This document shows, one piece after another, positions 8,160 through 17,361 of a stretch of 64,000 nucleotides of DNA. Source of the DNA: Ignavibacteria bacterium (GTDB lineage Bacteria; Bacteroidota; Ignavibacteria; UBA10030; SZUA-254); the NCBI GenBank assembly GCA_016178595.1, contig JACOSY010000059.1, forward strand, positions 1 to 64,000, read 5' to 3'. Numbering within the stretch: the stretch's first letter is position 1; every line of letters begins with the position of its first letter. The notes under the pieces were generated by a model. The model was not told the DNA's origin. It did no database searches and was given only the letters and a program-made list of their open reading frames with translations. The translations under genes were made by a program, and so were the position numbers.

Positions 8160-10817
8160 CTATTTCTCAGCCTTTCTCTTGAGATCTGCAAGTTTGTTCA
8201 ATGCTTCTATAGGAGTAAGCTTCTCTACGTCGAGCTTCTTCAATTCTTCTCGAAGCTTGTCGTCCTTCATCTCAAACAGAGTCATCTGCACTTCCGCCGG
8301 CGCGATACGGCCCTTCTTCTTACTCGTATCCCGTATCCCGGAACCCGCATCCTCTCCATCGTGCAGCGTCAACTCCGATCCTTCCAAATTCTTCAGGATA
8401 TTCTTCGCCCTCTCCGTCACTTCCTCCGGCAGCCCGGCCATCTGTGCAACTTGTATTCCGTAGGAATGATCAGCGAACCCGGGGGTGACTTTGTGCAGGA
8501 AAAGAACTTTGTCGCCGTACTCACGCACTTCCACTTTGAGATTCTTGATGCGAGGGAACAGCTCCGCAAGCTCGTTCAGCTCATGGTAGTGTGTTGCAAA
8601 GAGCGTCTTCGCGCCGATCCGGTTGTGAAGATATTCGGTGAGCGCCCACGCGATGCTGATGCCGTCGAAGGTGCTGGTGCCGCGCCCGACTTCATCCAAC
8701 AGAATCAAACTCTTCGTCGTCGCCGTATTGACAATATTTGCCGCTTCGTGCATCTCGACGAGAAATGTGCTCTCACCCGATGCAATGTTGTCGCTCGCAC
8801 CGACGCGCGTGTAGATGCGATCGACAAGCCCGATGTGCGCTTTTTTCGCCGGGACAAAACTTCCAATCTGTGCGAGCAAGACGATGAGTCCAACCTGCCG
8901 CAGGTAGCTCGACTTCCCGCTCATGTTCGGTCCGGTAATAATAAGAACCTGGTTCTCTTCGTTCGTCAGCAGAACGTCGTTTGCCGTGTACGGCTCGCCG
9001 GGCGGGAGAAGCTTCTCGATGACGGGATGACGCCCCTGCAGAATTTCGATCGTCATTCCCTCGTCAATCGCCGGCTCGACGTAATTATTCTCGACGGCAA
9101 CGTGCGCGAGCGAGACGAAACAATCGAGCATGGCGACCAACCGCGCGTTCTGCTGGATTGCTTCTGCTTCCTCTGCAACGGTCATCCGCAACTCGTTGAA
9201 GAGCTGCATCTCGAGTGAAAGGATTTTTTCTTCGGCATGGAGAATTTTTTCTTCGTACTCTTTCAGCTCCGGCGTGAGGAAGCGCTCTGCGTTCGCAAGT
9301 GTCTGCTTGCGGATGTAACGGTCGGGGACTTTGTCCTTGTGGGTGTTCGTGATTTCGATATAGTAGCCGAAGACGTTGTTGAAGCCGACTTTGAGCGATG
9401 CGATGCCGGTGCTCTCACGTTCGGTCTTCTGGAGATTCGCAATCCACGATTTCCCGTTGAGCGCGATGTCGCGCAGCTCATCAAGTTCTTTGCTGAACCC
9501 TTTCTTGATCACGCCGCCGTCGGCGAGCGAGGGAGGAGGATCGTCGGAGAGCGCCGTGGAAATCTTTTGCACAACCGGCTCAAGCGCTTTGATTCCTTCC
9601 GCAAGTTTCACAAGCGTCGTGCTCGCCGCCTTCTTCGCAATGTGCGGATCATTACCGTTGAGCACGGACTTCACGTGTGCAACCTGTACGAGCATGTTCT
9701 TGAGTCCAACCAACTCGCGAGGATTTGAGCGCCCGGTGCAAATCTTCGAGATGAGCCGCTCGATGTCGCCGATGGAGGAGAGCGTTTCGGTGAGACGTTT
9801 GCGGAGATCGGCGTTCTCGACAAGCTCACGGACTGCGGCAAGTCGTGCACGGATCGGCTCAATCTTCCGCAGCGGCTGGTTGATCCATTTTTTGAGAAGC
9901 CGTGCGCCCATCGGCGTCTGCGTTCGGTCGAGCACCCAGAAGAGCGTTCCATCCTCGCGTCCTTCGATCGAACGAGTGATTTCAAGGTTGCGCTTCGTCG
10001 AGTGATCGAGCGTGATGTAATCGCCGACATTGTACGGAACGATCTTGCGGATGTGAAGGAGATTCGCCTTCTGTGTTTCCTGCAAATAATTCATCACCGC
10101 TCCCGCGGCAATAATCCCGAACCTCAAACCTTCAACCCCAAACCCCTTCAGCGTCTGGGTCTTGAAATGATTGATCAGCAGCTCATACGCATAGTCGAAG
10201 TTGAAGACCCAATCGTCGAGCTTCGAGAAAATTCCTTTGTACTTTCCCTTGAGGATCTGCTCGATCGTTTCACGGTCGCGCTTCTGGACGAGAATCTCGG
10301 AAGGTTGAAGAGCGGCGACTTGTTCCGCGAATTGCCCGAGCGGAAATTCGCTGACGCCAAATTCACCCGTTGAGACATCCGAGAATGCGATGCCAATACT
10401 CTCAGCTGCGGTTGCGAGAGCGGAAGGAAGAGCGACGGCAAGGAGATAATTGTTCTGCTTTTGTTCCAGGACTTTATCGGAAAAGGCAACGCCAGGCGTG
10501 ACGACTTCAATGACGTCGCGCTTCACGATTCCTTTGGCGAACTTCGGATCTTCAAGCTGCTCGCACACGGCAACACGGTAACCGGCTTTGAGCAGCTTCG
10601 GCATGTAGGAGTCAAGCGCGTGATAGGGGAAGCCTGCAAGCGGCGTTTCACCGGAAGTGCCGTTGCCGCGCTTCGTGAGTGTAATGCCCAGAACTTTCGA
10701 CGCGATGAGCGCATCGTCCTCGAATGTCTCGTAGAAATCACCCATGCGGAAGAGAAGTACCGTATCGGGATACTTCGCTTTCATCCGGGCGTATTGTCTC
10801 ATGAGTGGGGTGGACAT
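8160..10817 (-). CDS. mutS: DNA mismatch repair protein MutS
   Basis: MutS recognises mismatches and small loops in newly made DNA and, on ATP binding, recruits MutL. The 885-residue product has the normal length and order: mismatch-binding domain with the Phe-x-Glu reader (MGDFYETFEDD, about 27-35), connector, core/lever, clamp, and ABC-type ATPase with Walker A GPNMSGKSS at about 629, Walker B LILLDEVGRG at about 705 and the ATHYHEL switch. The C-terminal tail VEKLTPIEALNKLADLK is the MutS-family end motif. A variable linker near residue 830 is encoded by a heptanucleotide array. Two stray copies of a similar tail lie downstream. Confidence 0.97.
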   Translation of the reverse strand: MSTPLMRQYARMKAKYPDTVLLFRMGDFYETFEDDALIASKVLGITLTKRGNGTSGETPLAGFPYHALDSYMPKLLKAGYRVAVCEQLEDPKFAKGIVKRDVIEVVTPGVAFSDKVLEQKQNNYLLAVALPSALATAAESIGIAFSDVSTGEFGVSEFPLGQFAEQVAALQPSEILVQKRDRETIEQILKGKYKGIFSKLDDWVFNFDYAYELLINHFKTQTLKGFGVEGLRFGIIAAGAVMNYLQETQKANLLHIRKIVPYNVGDYITLDHSTKRNLEITRSIEGREDGTLFWVLDRTQTPMGARLLKKWINQPLRKIEPIRARLAAVRELVENADLRKRLTETLSSIGDIERLISKICTGRSNPRELVGLKNMLVQVAHVKSVLNGNDPHIAKKAASTTLVKLAEGIKALEPVVQKISTALSDDPPPSLADGGVIKKGFSKELDELRDIALNGKSWIANLQKTERESTGIASLKVGFNNVFGYYIEITNTHKDKVPDRYIRKQTLANAERFLTPELKEYEEKILHAEEKILSLEMQLFNELRMTVAEEAEAIQQNARLVAMLDCFVSLAHVAVENNYVEPAIDEGMTIEILQGRHPVIEKLLPPGEPYTANDVLLTNEENQVLIITGPNMSGKSSYLRQVGLIVLLAQIGSFVPAKKAHIGLVDRIYTRVGASDNIASGESTFLVEMHEAANIVNTATTKSLILLDEVGRGTSTFDGISIAWALTEYLHNRIGAKTLFATHYHELNELAELFPRIKNLKVEVREYGDKVLFLHKVTPGFADHSYGIQVAQMAGLPEEVTERAKNILKNLEGSELTLHDGEDAGSGIRDTSKKKGRIAPAEVQMTLFEMKDDKLREELKKLDVEKLTPIEALNKLADLKRKAEK
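8325..8352 (-). repeat. Heptanucleotide tandem array in mutS linker
   Basis: Four tandem 7-base units on the minus strand: GGATGCG, GGTTCCG, GGATACG, GGATACG. They encode the variable segment DAGSGIRDT. Related arrays lie at 28070-28097, 42588-42601 and 48034-48054. Confidence 0.65.
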
Positions 10818-10905
10818 GCGCTTCGCGTATCGGTGTACAGAGTATTATGTAAGAAGCGAGGAAGCAATTTCCAGAAATCCTGCCAAAAGAAGGCGGGATG
10901 CTCAC

Positions 10906-10950
10906 TCGGACGATCAAGGTAGCTTCGCTCACTCGCTACCTCGAGTCCGA
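10906..10950. repeat. Inverted repeat between mutS and the ASH gene
   Basis: Nested arms TCGGAC/GTCCGA and GGTAGC/GCTACC enclose TTCGCTCACTC. It lies between the divergent starts of mutS and the next gene, so it is not a terminator for either. The remainder of 10818-11064 shows nothing else. Confidence 0.55.
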
Positions 10951-11064
10951 ATGGCAATGTGCAGAAAAACAATATGAAAATCAATGTTTTCCCGTGTAAC
11001 ACATCTCGACTAACGATACTAATCACGTTCTATCCGTTCCCATTTGATATTATGTTCCACCATC

Positions 11065-11093
11065 TTGCTTCTTGATTCGACAATATGTATAAT
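11065..11093 (+). promoter_or_regulatory. Sigma-70-type promoter for the ASH-domain lipoprotein
   Basis: TTGCTT, 17-base spacer, TATAAT. Transcription would start near 11100, giving a leader of about 60 bases before the ATG at 11159. Confidence 0.7.
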
Positions 11094-11158
11094 CTTCTAA
11101 AGGCGAGGTGCTTTTATTTGCAGGTCGTTTACAATCCGCACGAGGGACCTTCATTTCA

Positions 11159-13216
11159 ATGCCAATGAAATATTCGTACAATGCCGGATACTGGATCGTC
11201 CTCACAGTGCTTGTTGGTGTCGCATGTTCATGCAGTGATGCGCCGCTTGCAGATGACAACCAGCCGCGTGTTCAGATCGTGGTGAGTTCACTCGAACTGA
11301 ATTATGGTCTTGTTCCTACTAATGAAACCTCCGAGCAATCGATTGAGATAACGAACTCATTTAGTTTCGGACGAACGCTTTCAGGAACCATTAACATTTC
11401 GGGAAATGGGTTTTCGATTATTAAAGGAGGTGAGCCCTTTAATCTCGCTCCGGGAGAATCCAGGGCGGTTGTGGTACGATTCAAACCGCAGAGTCTTTCC
11501 TCGTACACCGGATCTCTGACGATTTCCCATAATGGGCTCAATGTCTCGAATCCGATCGTTATTACGTTGAAAGGAGGGGAAGAAAAAACCGGTCCCTCGG
11601 CTATACTTGTGGATCCGAGTTCGCTGGATTTCGGATCGACACAGGTTGGCCAGTCGCCAACCAAAATCGTAACAATTACAAATCCTCCAAATTCTCTACT
11701 GGATCTCATCGGCACGATTACCGTAGCGGGAACGGGATTTTCCGTTGTGAGCGGCGATGGACAATACGATCTTGCTCCCGGAAGATCACGATCAGTCACG
11801 ATTAAGTTTGCCCCGGGACTTGTGGGATCGTTTTCAGGTTCAATCACGATTGTTCACAATGCGTCGGATACCGTGAGTCCCTTCACCGTTACTCTCAAGG
11901 GAACCGGTGCGACACGCGTTGTGACGAAGATTAGTGTGACTCCAACGTCGGTAGACTTTGGGACAGTGCTTCTTGGTCAACTGGTGCAGCGTGACCTGAC
12001 CATCAGTAACCCTATCGGTTCGACTGAAGCACTCAACCTCACGGTTAGTCTTGCCTCCGGTTCCACCGGCTATACGCTCTCCGGTGGTGGTTCTTTTAGT
12101 TTGATTCCCGGCGAAACCAGAACTGTCACCGTAACTTTTTCTGCATCCCAGAAAGGACTTTACACGGGGTCTCTGAAGATTACGCACAATGCAACGAATG
12201 TGTCAAGCCCCCTGGTTGTAGCATTGCGTGGAGAGAAAACATCATCTATCGTCCTTTCGGTCAGTCCTGCCTCTATAAATTTCGGTACAATACTGGTGGG
12301 AGATCATTCGGAGCAGGGAGTCACAATCGGCAACGCATTGAATTCCACGGGAAAACTTATCGGCAGCTTTGACATTATCGGGAGTGGATTTTCTATCGTC
12401 AGTGGGTCGGGCGCCTACGATCTCGCACCGGGACAATCGATAACACTCACTGTCCGATTTCTTCCGACGACCAATAGTTCATATTCCGGATCTGTACGCG
12501 TGTTCAACAATGGCACGTCGGTTTCCAATCCTATTTTTATCTCTTTGAGCGGCAGCGGACAGTGGAAGACGAGCATTTCCGTGAGTACAACATTGTTCGA
12601 TTTTGGTACTGTGGTCGTTGGTCAATCTGCCGAACAATCTCTGACGTTTACGAATTCTTCCAGCTCGATTCAAACGATCAGTGGAACTGTCATCTTCGGC
12701 ATTACCAGCAATGGATTCTCGTTCACCCAAGGAGGCGGATCGTACTCACTGCCCCCGGGTCAAACGCGAACGGTTAAAGTCCGCTTCTCGCCACAATCGT
12801 CTGGAAGTCATGGTGGTGAGCTGCAGATTTGGCACAGCGCGCAGAACTTCTCCAACCCCGTGAGAATCCCTATGCAGGCATACGGGCAGTTGAGAGCGGT
12901 TACGCTCTCTGCCAGCCCGGCATTCATCAGCTTTGGTGGTGTGCGAACGGGACAAACGCTTGATCGAACAATCACAATCAGTAATTCATCTGCCTCAACA
13001 GGTGTTTTGACCGGCAGCATCGGCATGAACGGCTCGGGGTTTTCAATCGTCAGTGGGATGGGGAACTATAGTTTGAATCCCGGGCAGTCTACGGTCGTGA
13101 CCGTGCGATTTTCGCCGATCAATAAAATTTCTTATTCCGCTTCGTTACAGATCGTACATAATGCTACCAATATTTTCAGTCCTGCAACAGTACCGCTAAG
13201 CGGAACCGGTCAGTAA
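11159..13216 (+). CDS. Lipoprotein with six ASH/choice-of-anchor D repeats
   Basis: The ATG at 11159 (MPMKYSYNAGYWIVLTVLVG) is preferred over the track's GTG at 11108 because it opens a signal peptide ending in a lipobox-like VACSC. The mature part is six immunoglobulin-like repeats of about 100 residues, each starting around '(S)P..(I/L)(D/N)FG..(L/V)G' and closing with '(I/V).L.G.G', as in the ASPM/SPD-2/Hydin and choice-of-anchor D families. Typical blocks are LNPGQSTVVTVRFSP and YTGSLTISHNG. No catalytic residues are seen, and it stops at the sixth repeat with no T9SS tail. Likely a surface-tethered structural or binding protein; ligand unknown. It converges on the ompA-like gene. Confidence 0.8.
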   Translation: MPMKYSYNAGYWIVLTVLVGVACSCSDAPLADDNQPRVQIVVSSLELNYGLVPTNETSEQSIEITNSFSFGRTLSGTINISGNGFSIIKGGEPFNLAPGESRAVVVRFKPQSLSSYTGSLTISHNGLNVSNPIVITLKGGEEKTGPSAILVDPSSLDFGSTQVGQSPTKIVTITNPPNSLLDLIGTITVAGTGFSVVSGDGQYDLAPGRSRSVTIKFAPGLVGSFSGSITIVHNASDTVSPFTVTLKGTGATRVVTKISVTPTSVDFGTVLLGQLVQRDLTISNPIGSTEALNLTVSLASGSTGYTLSGGGSFSLIPGETRTVTVTFSASQKGLYTGSLKITHNATNVSSPLVVALRGEKTSSIVLSVSPASINFGTILVGDHSEQGVTIGNALNSTGKLIGSFDIIGSGFSIVSGSGAYDLAPGQSITLTVRFLPTTNSSYSGSVRVFNNGTSVSNPIFISLSGSGQWKTSISVSTTLFDFGTVVVGQSAEQSLTFTNSSSSIQTISGTVIFGITSNGFSFTQGGGSYSLPPGQTRTVKVRFSPQSSGSHGGELQIWHSAQNFSNPVRIPMQAYGQLRAVTLSASPAFISFGGVRTGQTLDRTITISNSSASTGVLTGSIGMNGSGFSIVSGMGNYSLNPGQSTVVTVRFSPINKISYSASLQIVHNATNIFSPATVPLSGTGQ

Positions 13217-13258
13217 TTTTCTTTGCGCCGACTGTGGTCATAGCTGTAAGCTGCATTG

Positions 13259-14665
13259 TTAACGTGTTCGGAAGAATTCAATCCGTCTGTTCTTCTGCCT
13301 GCCTTCGGGCGTGTCGTTGCTTGCTATCGGTTTATCGAACCCGAATCCTTTGGTGCTGATTCTCTTCTCATCGATTCCTCTCTGCACAAGATAATCCTTC
13401 ACGGCGTTTGCTCGTGCCATGGAAAGCTTCATGTTGTAGGCACGCTTGCCGACGTTATCGGTATGCCCATGAATCCCGACGAGAATGTCCGGGTTTTGCT
13501 CAAGGGTGTTGTATGCTTTTTCAAGAATTGCCGCGGACGCAGGACCGATTTCGGCGCTGCCCGTTTTGAAGACAACACCAGCCAGCACGATTGCCTTTCC
13601 GACGTCTATCTTGAATTCTTCTTTGCGCGGCAGATCGTCCGATGGATCGAGCGGGTTGGTGCCGCGAAAAACTTCCGGCCCGTCTTTGATGCCGCCATGA
13701 TCCGTGTCGGGGTCAAGCGGATCTGTTTTGTACTTCTTCACTTCTGCGCCATCGTTCAAGCCGTCATCATCCGTATCGCCGTTCAACGGATTCGTTTTGT
13801 AGGTAAGGATTTCCTCGCCATCCTTGAGGCCGTCTCCATCGCTGTCGGCTTGATACGGATTCGTCTTGTAGATATTGATCTCGTCGTCGTCGGGCAAACC
13901 ATCGCCATCGGTATCGATGATTACTTGCTTCGCAGGTTCGACCGGAGGTTTCTCCGCTACGACTTCTTCGCTTCTTGTAATATTAAATAGCAATCCTGCC
14001 ATCAAAGAAATCCCGTACGACTTTGCCGATGGGATCGATGGGTTATTATAAATGTCGGAGAGGCCATGGGAGTAACGCACATCGAAAAGGAGCGCGCTGT
14101 TCGAGCTAACGCGGTATTCCAATCCCGCTCCAATATCCAAGGCAAGGTCTACGGAATGAACGTTACCGGAGATATCGAGCGTGCTCGTATTGGGCCGATC
14201 GAGGACGTGCGTGCCGGGCGCGTCTATCCTGGCAAGATTATTAAAACACAACGCGGGTCCAGCGAGGAAGAACGGTTGAACGTTATCATTCTCGAGCCGG
14301 GCTTTGAGAAGGAGAGGAAGCTCGAAGTAATCGAGCTTGAACGTGGCATCGGTGGTGCCGAGCGGAGTGGGACTGGTACTCGTCGTAACGATCTGTTGAA
14401 ACTTTGTTCCTTTTTGGATGTACTCAAGCTCAGCCTGGAGAGACCAGATGCCGGAGATGCCGAACTCCGCAATGCCGCCGAGGACAAAACCGGTGCGATA
14501 TGCCTGAGGGTTATCGCTTGAGAACAGTTCGGGGGAGAACGACTGGTTGGCGAAATTCACTCCCGTTGTGAAACCGAGGCGGAGAGGAATTTGTGCCGTT
14601 GTTCGATTACCCGTACCGACGATCAAGAGTAAGCTCGCCGCGCACGCAAGAAATAGTCGTTTCAT
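13259..14665 (-). CDS. OmpA-family outer membrane protein with TSP3 calcium repeats
   Basis: A 468-residue protein that links outer membrane and peptidoglycan. A signal peptide (about 1-24) precedes an eight-stranded-barrel-like domain of the PorT/OMP_b-brl type (about 25-230). Next come four thrombospondin type 3 calcium repeats rich in DxDxDGxxD (DTDGDGLPDDDEINIYKTNP and similar, about 250-335), then an OmpA C-terminal domain (about 355-468) with the peptidoglycan-binding signature GHTDNVGKRAYNMKLSMARA and NRRIEFF at the end. Complete and of normal length. A good promoter lies upstream. Confidence 0.9.
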   Translation of the reverse strand: MKRLFLACAASLLLIVGTGNRTTAQIPLRLGFTTGVNFANQSFSPELFSSDNPQAYRTGFVLGGIAEFGISGIWSLQAELEYIQKGTKFQQIVTTSTSPTPLGTTDATFKLDYFELPLLLKARLENDNVQPFFLAGPALCFNNLARIDAPGTHVLDRPNTSTLDISGNVHSVDLALDIGAGLEYRVSSNSALLFDVRYSHGLSDIYNNPSIPSAKSYGISLMAGLLFNITRSEEVVAEKPPVEPAKQVIIDTDGDGLPDDDEINIYKTNPYQADSDGDGLKDGEEILTYKTNPLNGDTDDDGLNDGAEVKKYKTDPLDPDTDHGGIKDGPEVFRGTNPLDPSDDLPRKEEFKIDVGKAIVLAGVVFKTGSAEIGPASAAILEKAYNTLEQNPDILVGIHGHTDNVGKRAYNMKLSMARANAVKDYLVQRGIDEKRISTKGFGFDKPIASNDTPEGRQKNRRIEFFRTR

Positions 14666-14717
14666 GAAGGATTATCCGTTCGGAAAAGGTCGATCGGTTC
14701 GGTAGAGTGATTCTGCA

Positions 14718-14746
14718 AAAGTATAAAATTCCCGCGTGGTAGTCAA
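14718..14746 (-). promoter_or_regulatory. Promoter for the OmpA-family gene
   Basis: TTGACT, 17 bases, TACTTT (an overlapping TATACT gives a 15-base spacer). It lies about 50 bases upstream of the start codon. Confidence 0.6.
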
Positions 14747-14927
14747 GAGGCACGAAGGGAAAAGAGCCGATAAAGTCAACTTCCCAACTGAGTGGCGGGT
14801 TGTTGCACTTTTAGATGGAAGGCGACACGAATAATGTGCGGTAAGTAAGAATTCGTCCCAAGGGGACGCGTGAAGAGCGCCCAAAAAAACCCGAGCGGGA
14901 AATATATTATAAGGCTATGGCAAATCA

Positions 14928-15278
14928 CTATGGAGTGGCTGCCACACAGTCGAGGCAGTCGATAATATCGACAGTCGCTGTTTCGCCTGAGTGTGTGTCG
15001 ACGCTGAAATCGATGGACCCACCGACCGGTCCACCTCTGTTGATCTCAAACGCACGGATGACATAGTGCCCGGCGGGCACAGAGAATTTAGCCAGGCCGT
15101 TGGAATCTGTGCGCAGTGTGTCGCCCGTTTGCACCAACACAATTTGCTTGTCTGCGATTCCTTCGTTCTGCCAATGTACATACGCGACGATCTGACTCAG
15201 GGGTTGCACGGGTTGGGAGGGGGTCTCCCTGCATGAGGGCAGCGCCATCGCTGCCAAAAGGATCCAAACCTTTTTCAT
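14928..15278 (-). CDS. Small lipoprotein with a carboxypeptidase-regulatory-like domain
   Basis: A 116-residue protein with lipobox MALPSC at about residue 16. The rest is a single beta-sandwich of the kind used as a surface or periplasmic module (IVAYVHWQNEGIADKQIVLVQ, TDSNGLAKFSVPAGHYVIRA), with the 'T(D)xNGxaxF.vpaG.Y.v.' pattern of CarboxypepD_reg-like domains. CLDC near the C-terminus could form a disulphide. A strong AGGAGGAG precedes the ATG. Function unknown; it has its own promoter. Confidence 0.65.
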   Translation of the reverse strand: MKKVWILLAAMALPSCRETPSQPVQPLSQIVAYVHWQNEGIADKQIVLVQTGDTLRTDSNGLAKFSVPAGHYVIRAFEINRGGPVGGSIDFSVDTHSGETATVDIIDCLDCVAATP

Positions 15279-15335
15279 ATAATCTCCTCCTGCCGATACA
15301 CAGCAGAAAGTGTAGCCATAGATGAACTGTTCTAT

Positions 15336-15364
15336 AATATAGTAAGCAAGCTGGTGAGAGGCAA
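15336..15364 (-). promoter_or_regulatory. Promoter for the small lipoprotein gene
   Basis: TTGCCT, 17-base spacer, TATATT. The predicted start is about 50 bases upstream of the ATG at 15278. Confidence 0.65.
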
Positions 15365-15432
15365 CTGTGGGTAGTGTCTCACTTTGAATCAGTGAATTGT
15401 TCTAAACTCTATCGCTCTAAGCTCTTTGCTCG

Positions 15433-16590
15433 CTAATACAAAAACATCGGTTTACCCAGAAGATGAGCAACCTTCGGTCGGTATTGTGCGACGTCGTACA
15501 ACTCGTCAACGTCGACGCGCTTCTTGCCTTCGGTGATGATGTCGGCAGGGACGGTTGTGTACTTGCCGTCGCGGAGCGCAACCATCCGTCCCGTCTGTTT
15601 CTTCAACAGTAAATCGGTTGCAAGGTAACCGTAACTCGTTGAGACCATCAGGTCGAGCGCATCCGGCGCGCCGCTGCGCATCAGGTATGCAAGCTGCTGA
15701 TAAACGGTCCGCGCGCCCGATCGCTTTTCAATCTCATGAGCGACCCAATCGCCGATACCGCCGAGCTTCTTATGCCCGTACGCGTCGGCTTCGCCCATCA
15801 TCATCATCTCGCCGCCGATTGGTTTGGCTCCTTCCGAGATCGTCATGATGGAGTAGTTGCTCGGATTCTTCGCCCGATCGTCCACGAGGAGATCGACAAG
15901 TTTCCGGACGTCGAAATCGACTTCAGAAATAATTGCCCGGTCGACTCCTGCAAGGTATGCCGAGATGAGTGAGGTCTCTCCGGAGTATCGTCCAAAGAGT
16001 TCCACGACGGCGATGCGTTCATGCGATCCGCTCGGTGTACGGAGGGCATGGATAAATTCCACGCTGCGCGTGACTGCAGTCGAAAAGCCGAGACAGTAAT
16101 CTGTGCCGAACACGTCGTTGTCCATCGTCTTCGGAATGCAGACCATCGGGAAGCCTTCTTTATGCAGTCGTACTGCATAGCTCAACGTATCGTCGCCGCC
16201 GATGGCGATGAGCGCGTCAAGCTTCAGATGGCCGAGCACGTTCAGTATGTGAGGAGTGCAATCGGTGGTCTTGTCTTTATCCGCGCCTTTGTATGATTCC
16301 TTCAAGAAGTCTGGGAGATCCTTCGGCTTCACTTTGCCGGGATTCGTTCGGGATGTGTGCAGGTATGTTCCACCCGTACGATCTATTGTTCTTGTGTTCG
16401 CTTTGGTGAGCGGCATGATCCAGTCTGTTTGAGTCGATGGGTCGGATGGATTGAAGTTCAGCAGTCCACCCCAGCCGCGACGGACGCCGATCATCTCATG
16501 TCCCTCGTCGGTTGCGCGGTAGACGGCAGCTTTGATGCAGGGATTCAGTCCGGGGACGTCACCGCCACCGGTAAGGATTCCAATTCTCAT
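15433..16590 (-). CDS. 6-phosphofructokinase, probably pyrophosphate-dependent
   Basis: Catalyses phosphorylation of fructose 6-phosphate in glycolysis. I start at the ATG at 16590 ([16 protein letters not shown]), where family similarity begins, not at 16731. The product is 385 residues. The phosphoryl-donor site reads [10 protein letters not shown] and PKTMDNDV. In E. coli PfkA the equivalent residues are Gly104 and Gly124 (GGDG, PGTIDND); Asp and Lys at these positions are the known mark of PPi-dependent enzymes, which work reversibly. The Thr and Asp of the catalytic loop (TMDND) are kept. Fructose-phosphate contacts are plausible in the [18 protein letters not shown] region. It stands alone, divergent from the sigma-factor operon. 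Confidence 0.85.
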   Translation of the reverse strand: MRIGILTGGGDVPGLNPCIKAAVYRATDEGHEMIGVRRGWGGLLNFNPSDPSTQTDWIMPLTKANTRTIDRTGGTYLHTSRTNPGKVKPKDLPDFLKESYKGADKDKTTDCTPHILNVLGHLKLDALIAIGGDDTLSYAVRLHKEGFPMVCIPKTMDNDVFGTDYCLGFSTAVTRSVEFIHALRTPSGSHERIAVVELFGRYSGETSLISAYLAGVDRAIISEVDFDVRKLVDLLVDDRAKNPSNYSIMTISEGAKPIGGEMMMMGEADAYGHKKLGGIGDWVAHEIEKRSGARTVYQQLAYLMRSGAPDALDLMVSTSYGYLATDLLLKKQTGRMVALRDGKYTTVPADIITEGKKRVDVDELYDVAQYRPKVAHLLGKPMFLY

Positions 16591-16716
16591 TCTGAATACT
16601 TTCAGGTTGTTGGAGAAGAGCAGATATTCCTGCACAATGTACGGAAATTGTCGCGCCTGAGCAAACAATGTCTTGCATTTTCCAGAAAGTCTGAGTATTT
16701 TCGATCTGCTGTGTGT

Positions 16717-16741
16717 AAACCGTTTTCGCATTCTTAACGTA
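16717..16741 (+). promoter_or_regulatory. Possible ECF-type promoter of the sigma operon
   Basis: AAACC, 16 bases, CGTA resembles the AAC-N16-CGT layout of ECF sigma promoters and would allow self-activation. Short motifs, so tentative. Confidence 0.3.
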
Positions 16742-16785
16742 TTCTCTGTAGATAAGTGTTCATCCCTTTCACGTTACTGGCAGCA

Positions 16786-17361
16786 ATGGTGTCTCGGACA
16801 AGTCGAGACGATGACGATCGAGCGAGACTTCAGCGGATCGCCCAGGGGGATGAGTCCGCTTTGTCGGAAATGTACGACCAGTATGGACAATTCCTGTATA
16901 GCTTTGTGGTGAGAATTCTCCACTCAGTCGAAGAAGCCGAGGATGTGGTTCAGGACGTTTTTTTGCAGGTCTGGAAGAAAGCGGCGACATACGAGCAAGG
17001 AAAAGGAACGGTGTATACATGGCTTGTAACGATGACGCGTAATCGCGCAATCGATCGGTTGCGCTCGAAGGATTTCAGGGCGCATTATCAACAAGTCGAT
17101 GTCAATACCGTTGCACTCGCAGCAGAATCGCGTGTATCGAACCCGCACGCTCGATCGGTATTCTCCGACGTGCAGCGGGTAGTGAGTGGAACGCTGAGTC
17201 GGCTCAGTCTCGACCAGCAACAAGTCCTTGCGCTCGCATATTATGAAGGATTCAGTCAATCGGAGATTGCGAAGAAGTTGAATATACCGCTCGGCACAGT
17301 GAAGTCGCGTATGAGAAAAGCGCTGTACTCCATGCGCTCGATGTTACAGGAGAAAATGTAG
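16786..17361 (+). CDS. ECF RNA polymerase sigma factor (SigK-like)
   Basis: Directs RNA polymerase to a stress or envelope regulon. I prefer the ATG at 16786 (MVSRTSRDDDD); the track start is a GTG ten codons upstream. The product is about 191 residues. Region 2 is clear (ALSEMYDQYGQFLYSFVVRI, EEAEDVVQDVFLQVW, WLVTMTRNRAIDRLR), and so is region 4 with its helix-turn-helix (LALAYYEGFSQSEIAKKLNI then PLGTVKSRMRKAL). No extra C-terminal domain. Its stop codon abuts the ATG of the anti-sigma gene (TAGATG), so the two are translated together. Confidence 0.92.
   Translation: MVSRTSRDDDDRARLQRIAQGDESALSEMYDQYGQFLYSFVVRILHSVEEAEDVVQDVFLQVWKKAATYEQGKGTVYTWLVTMTRNRAIDRLRSKDFRAHYQQVDVNTVALAAESRVSNPHARSVFSDVQRVVSGTLSRLSLDQQQVLALAYYEGFSQSEIAKKLNIPLGTVKSRMRKALYSMRSMLQEKM

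Noticed and set aside
7746-9218. 490-residue plus-strand ORF
   Set aside because: Antisense to mutS and the ORF6N region; no domain; a shadow frame.
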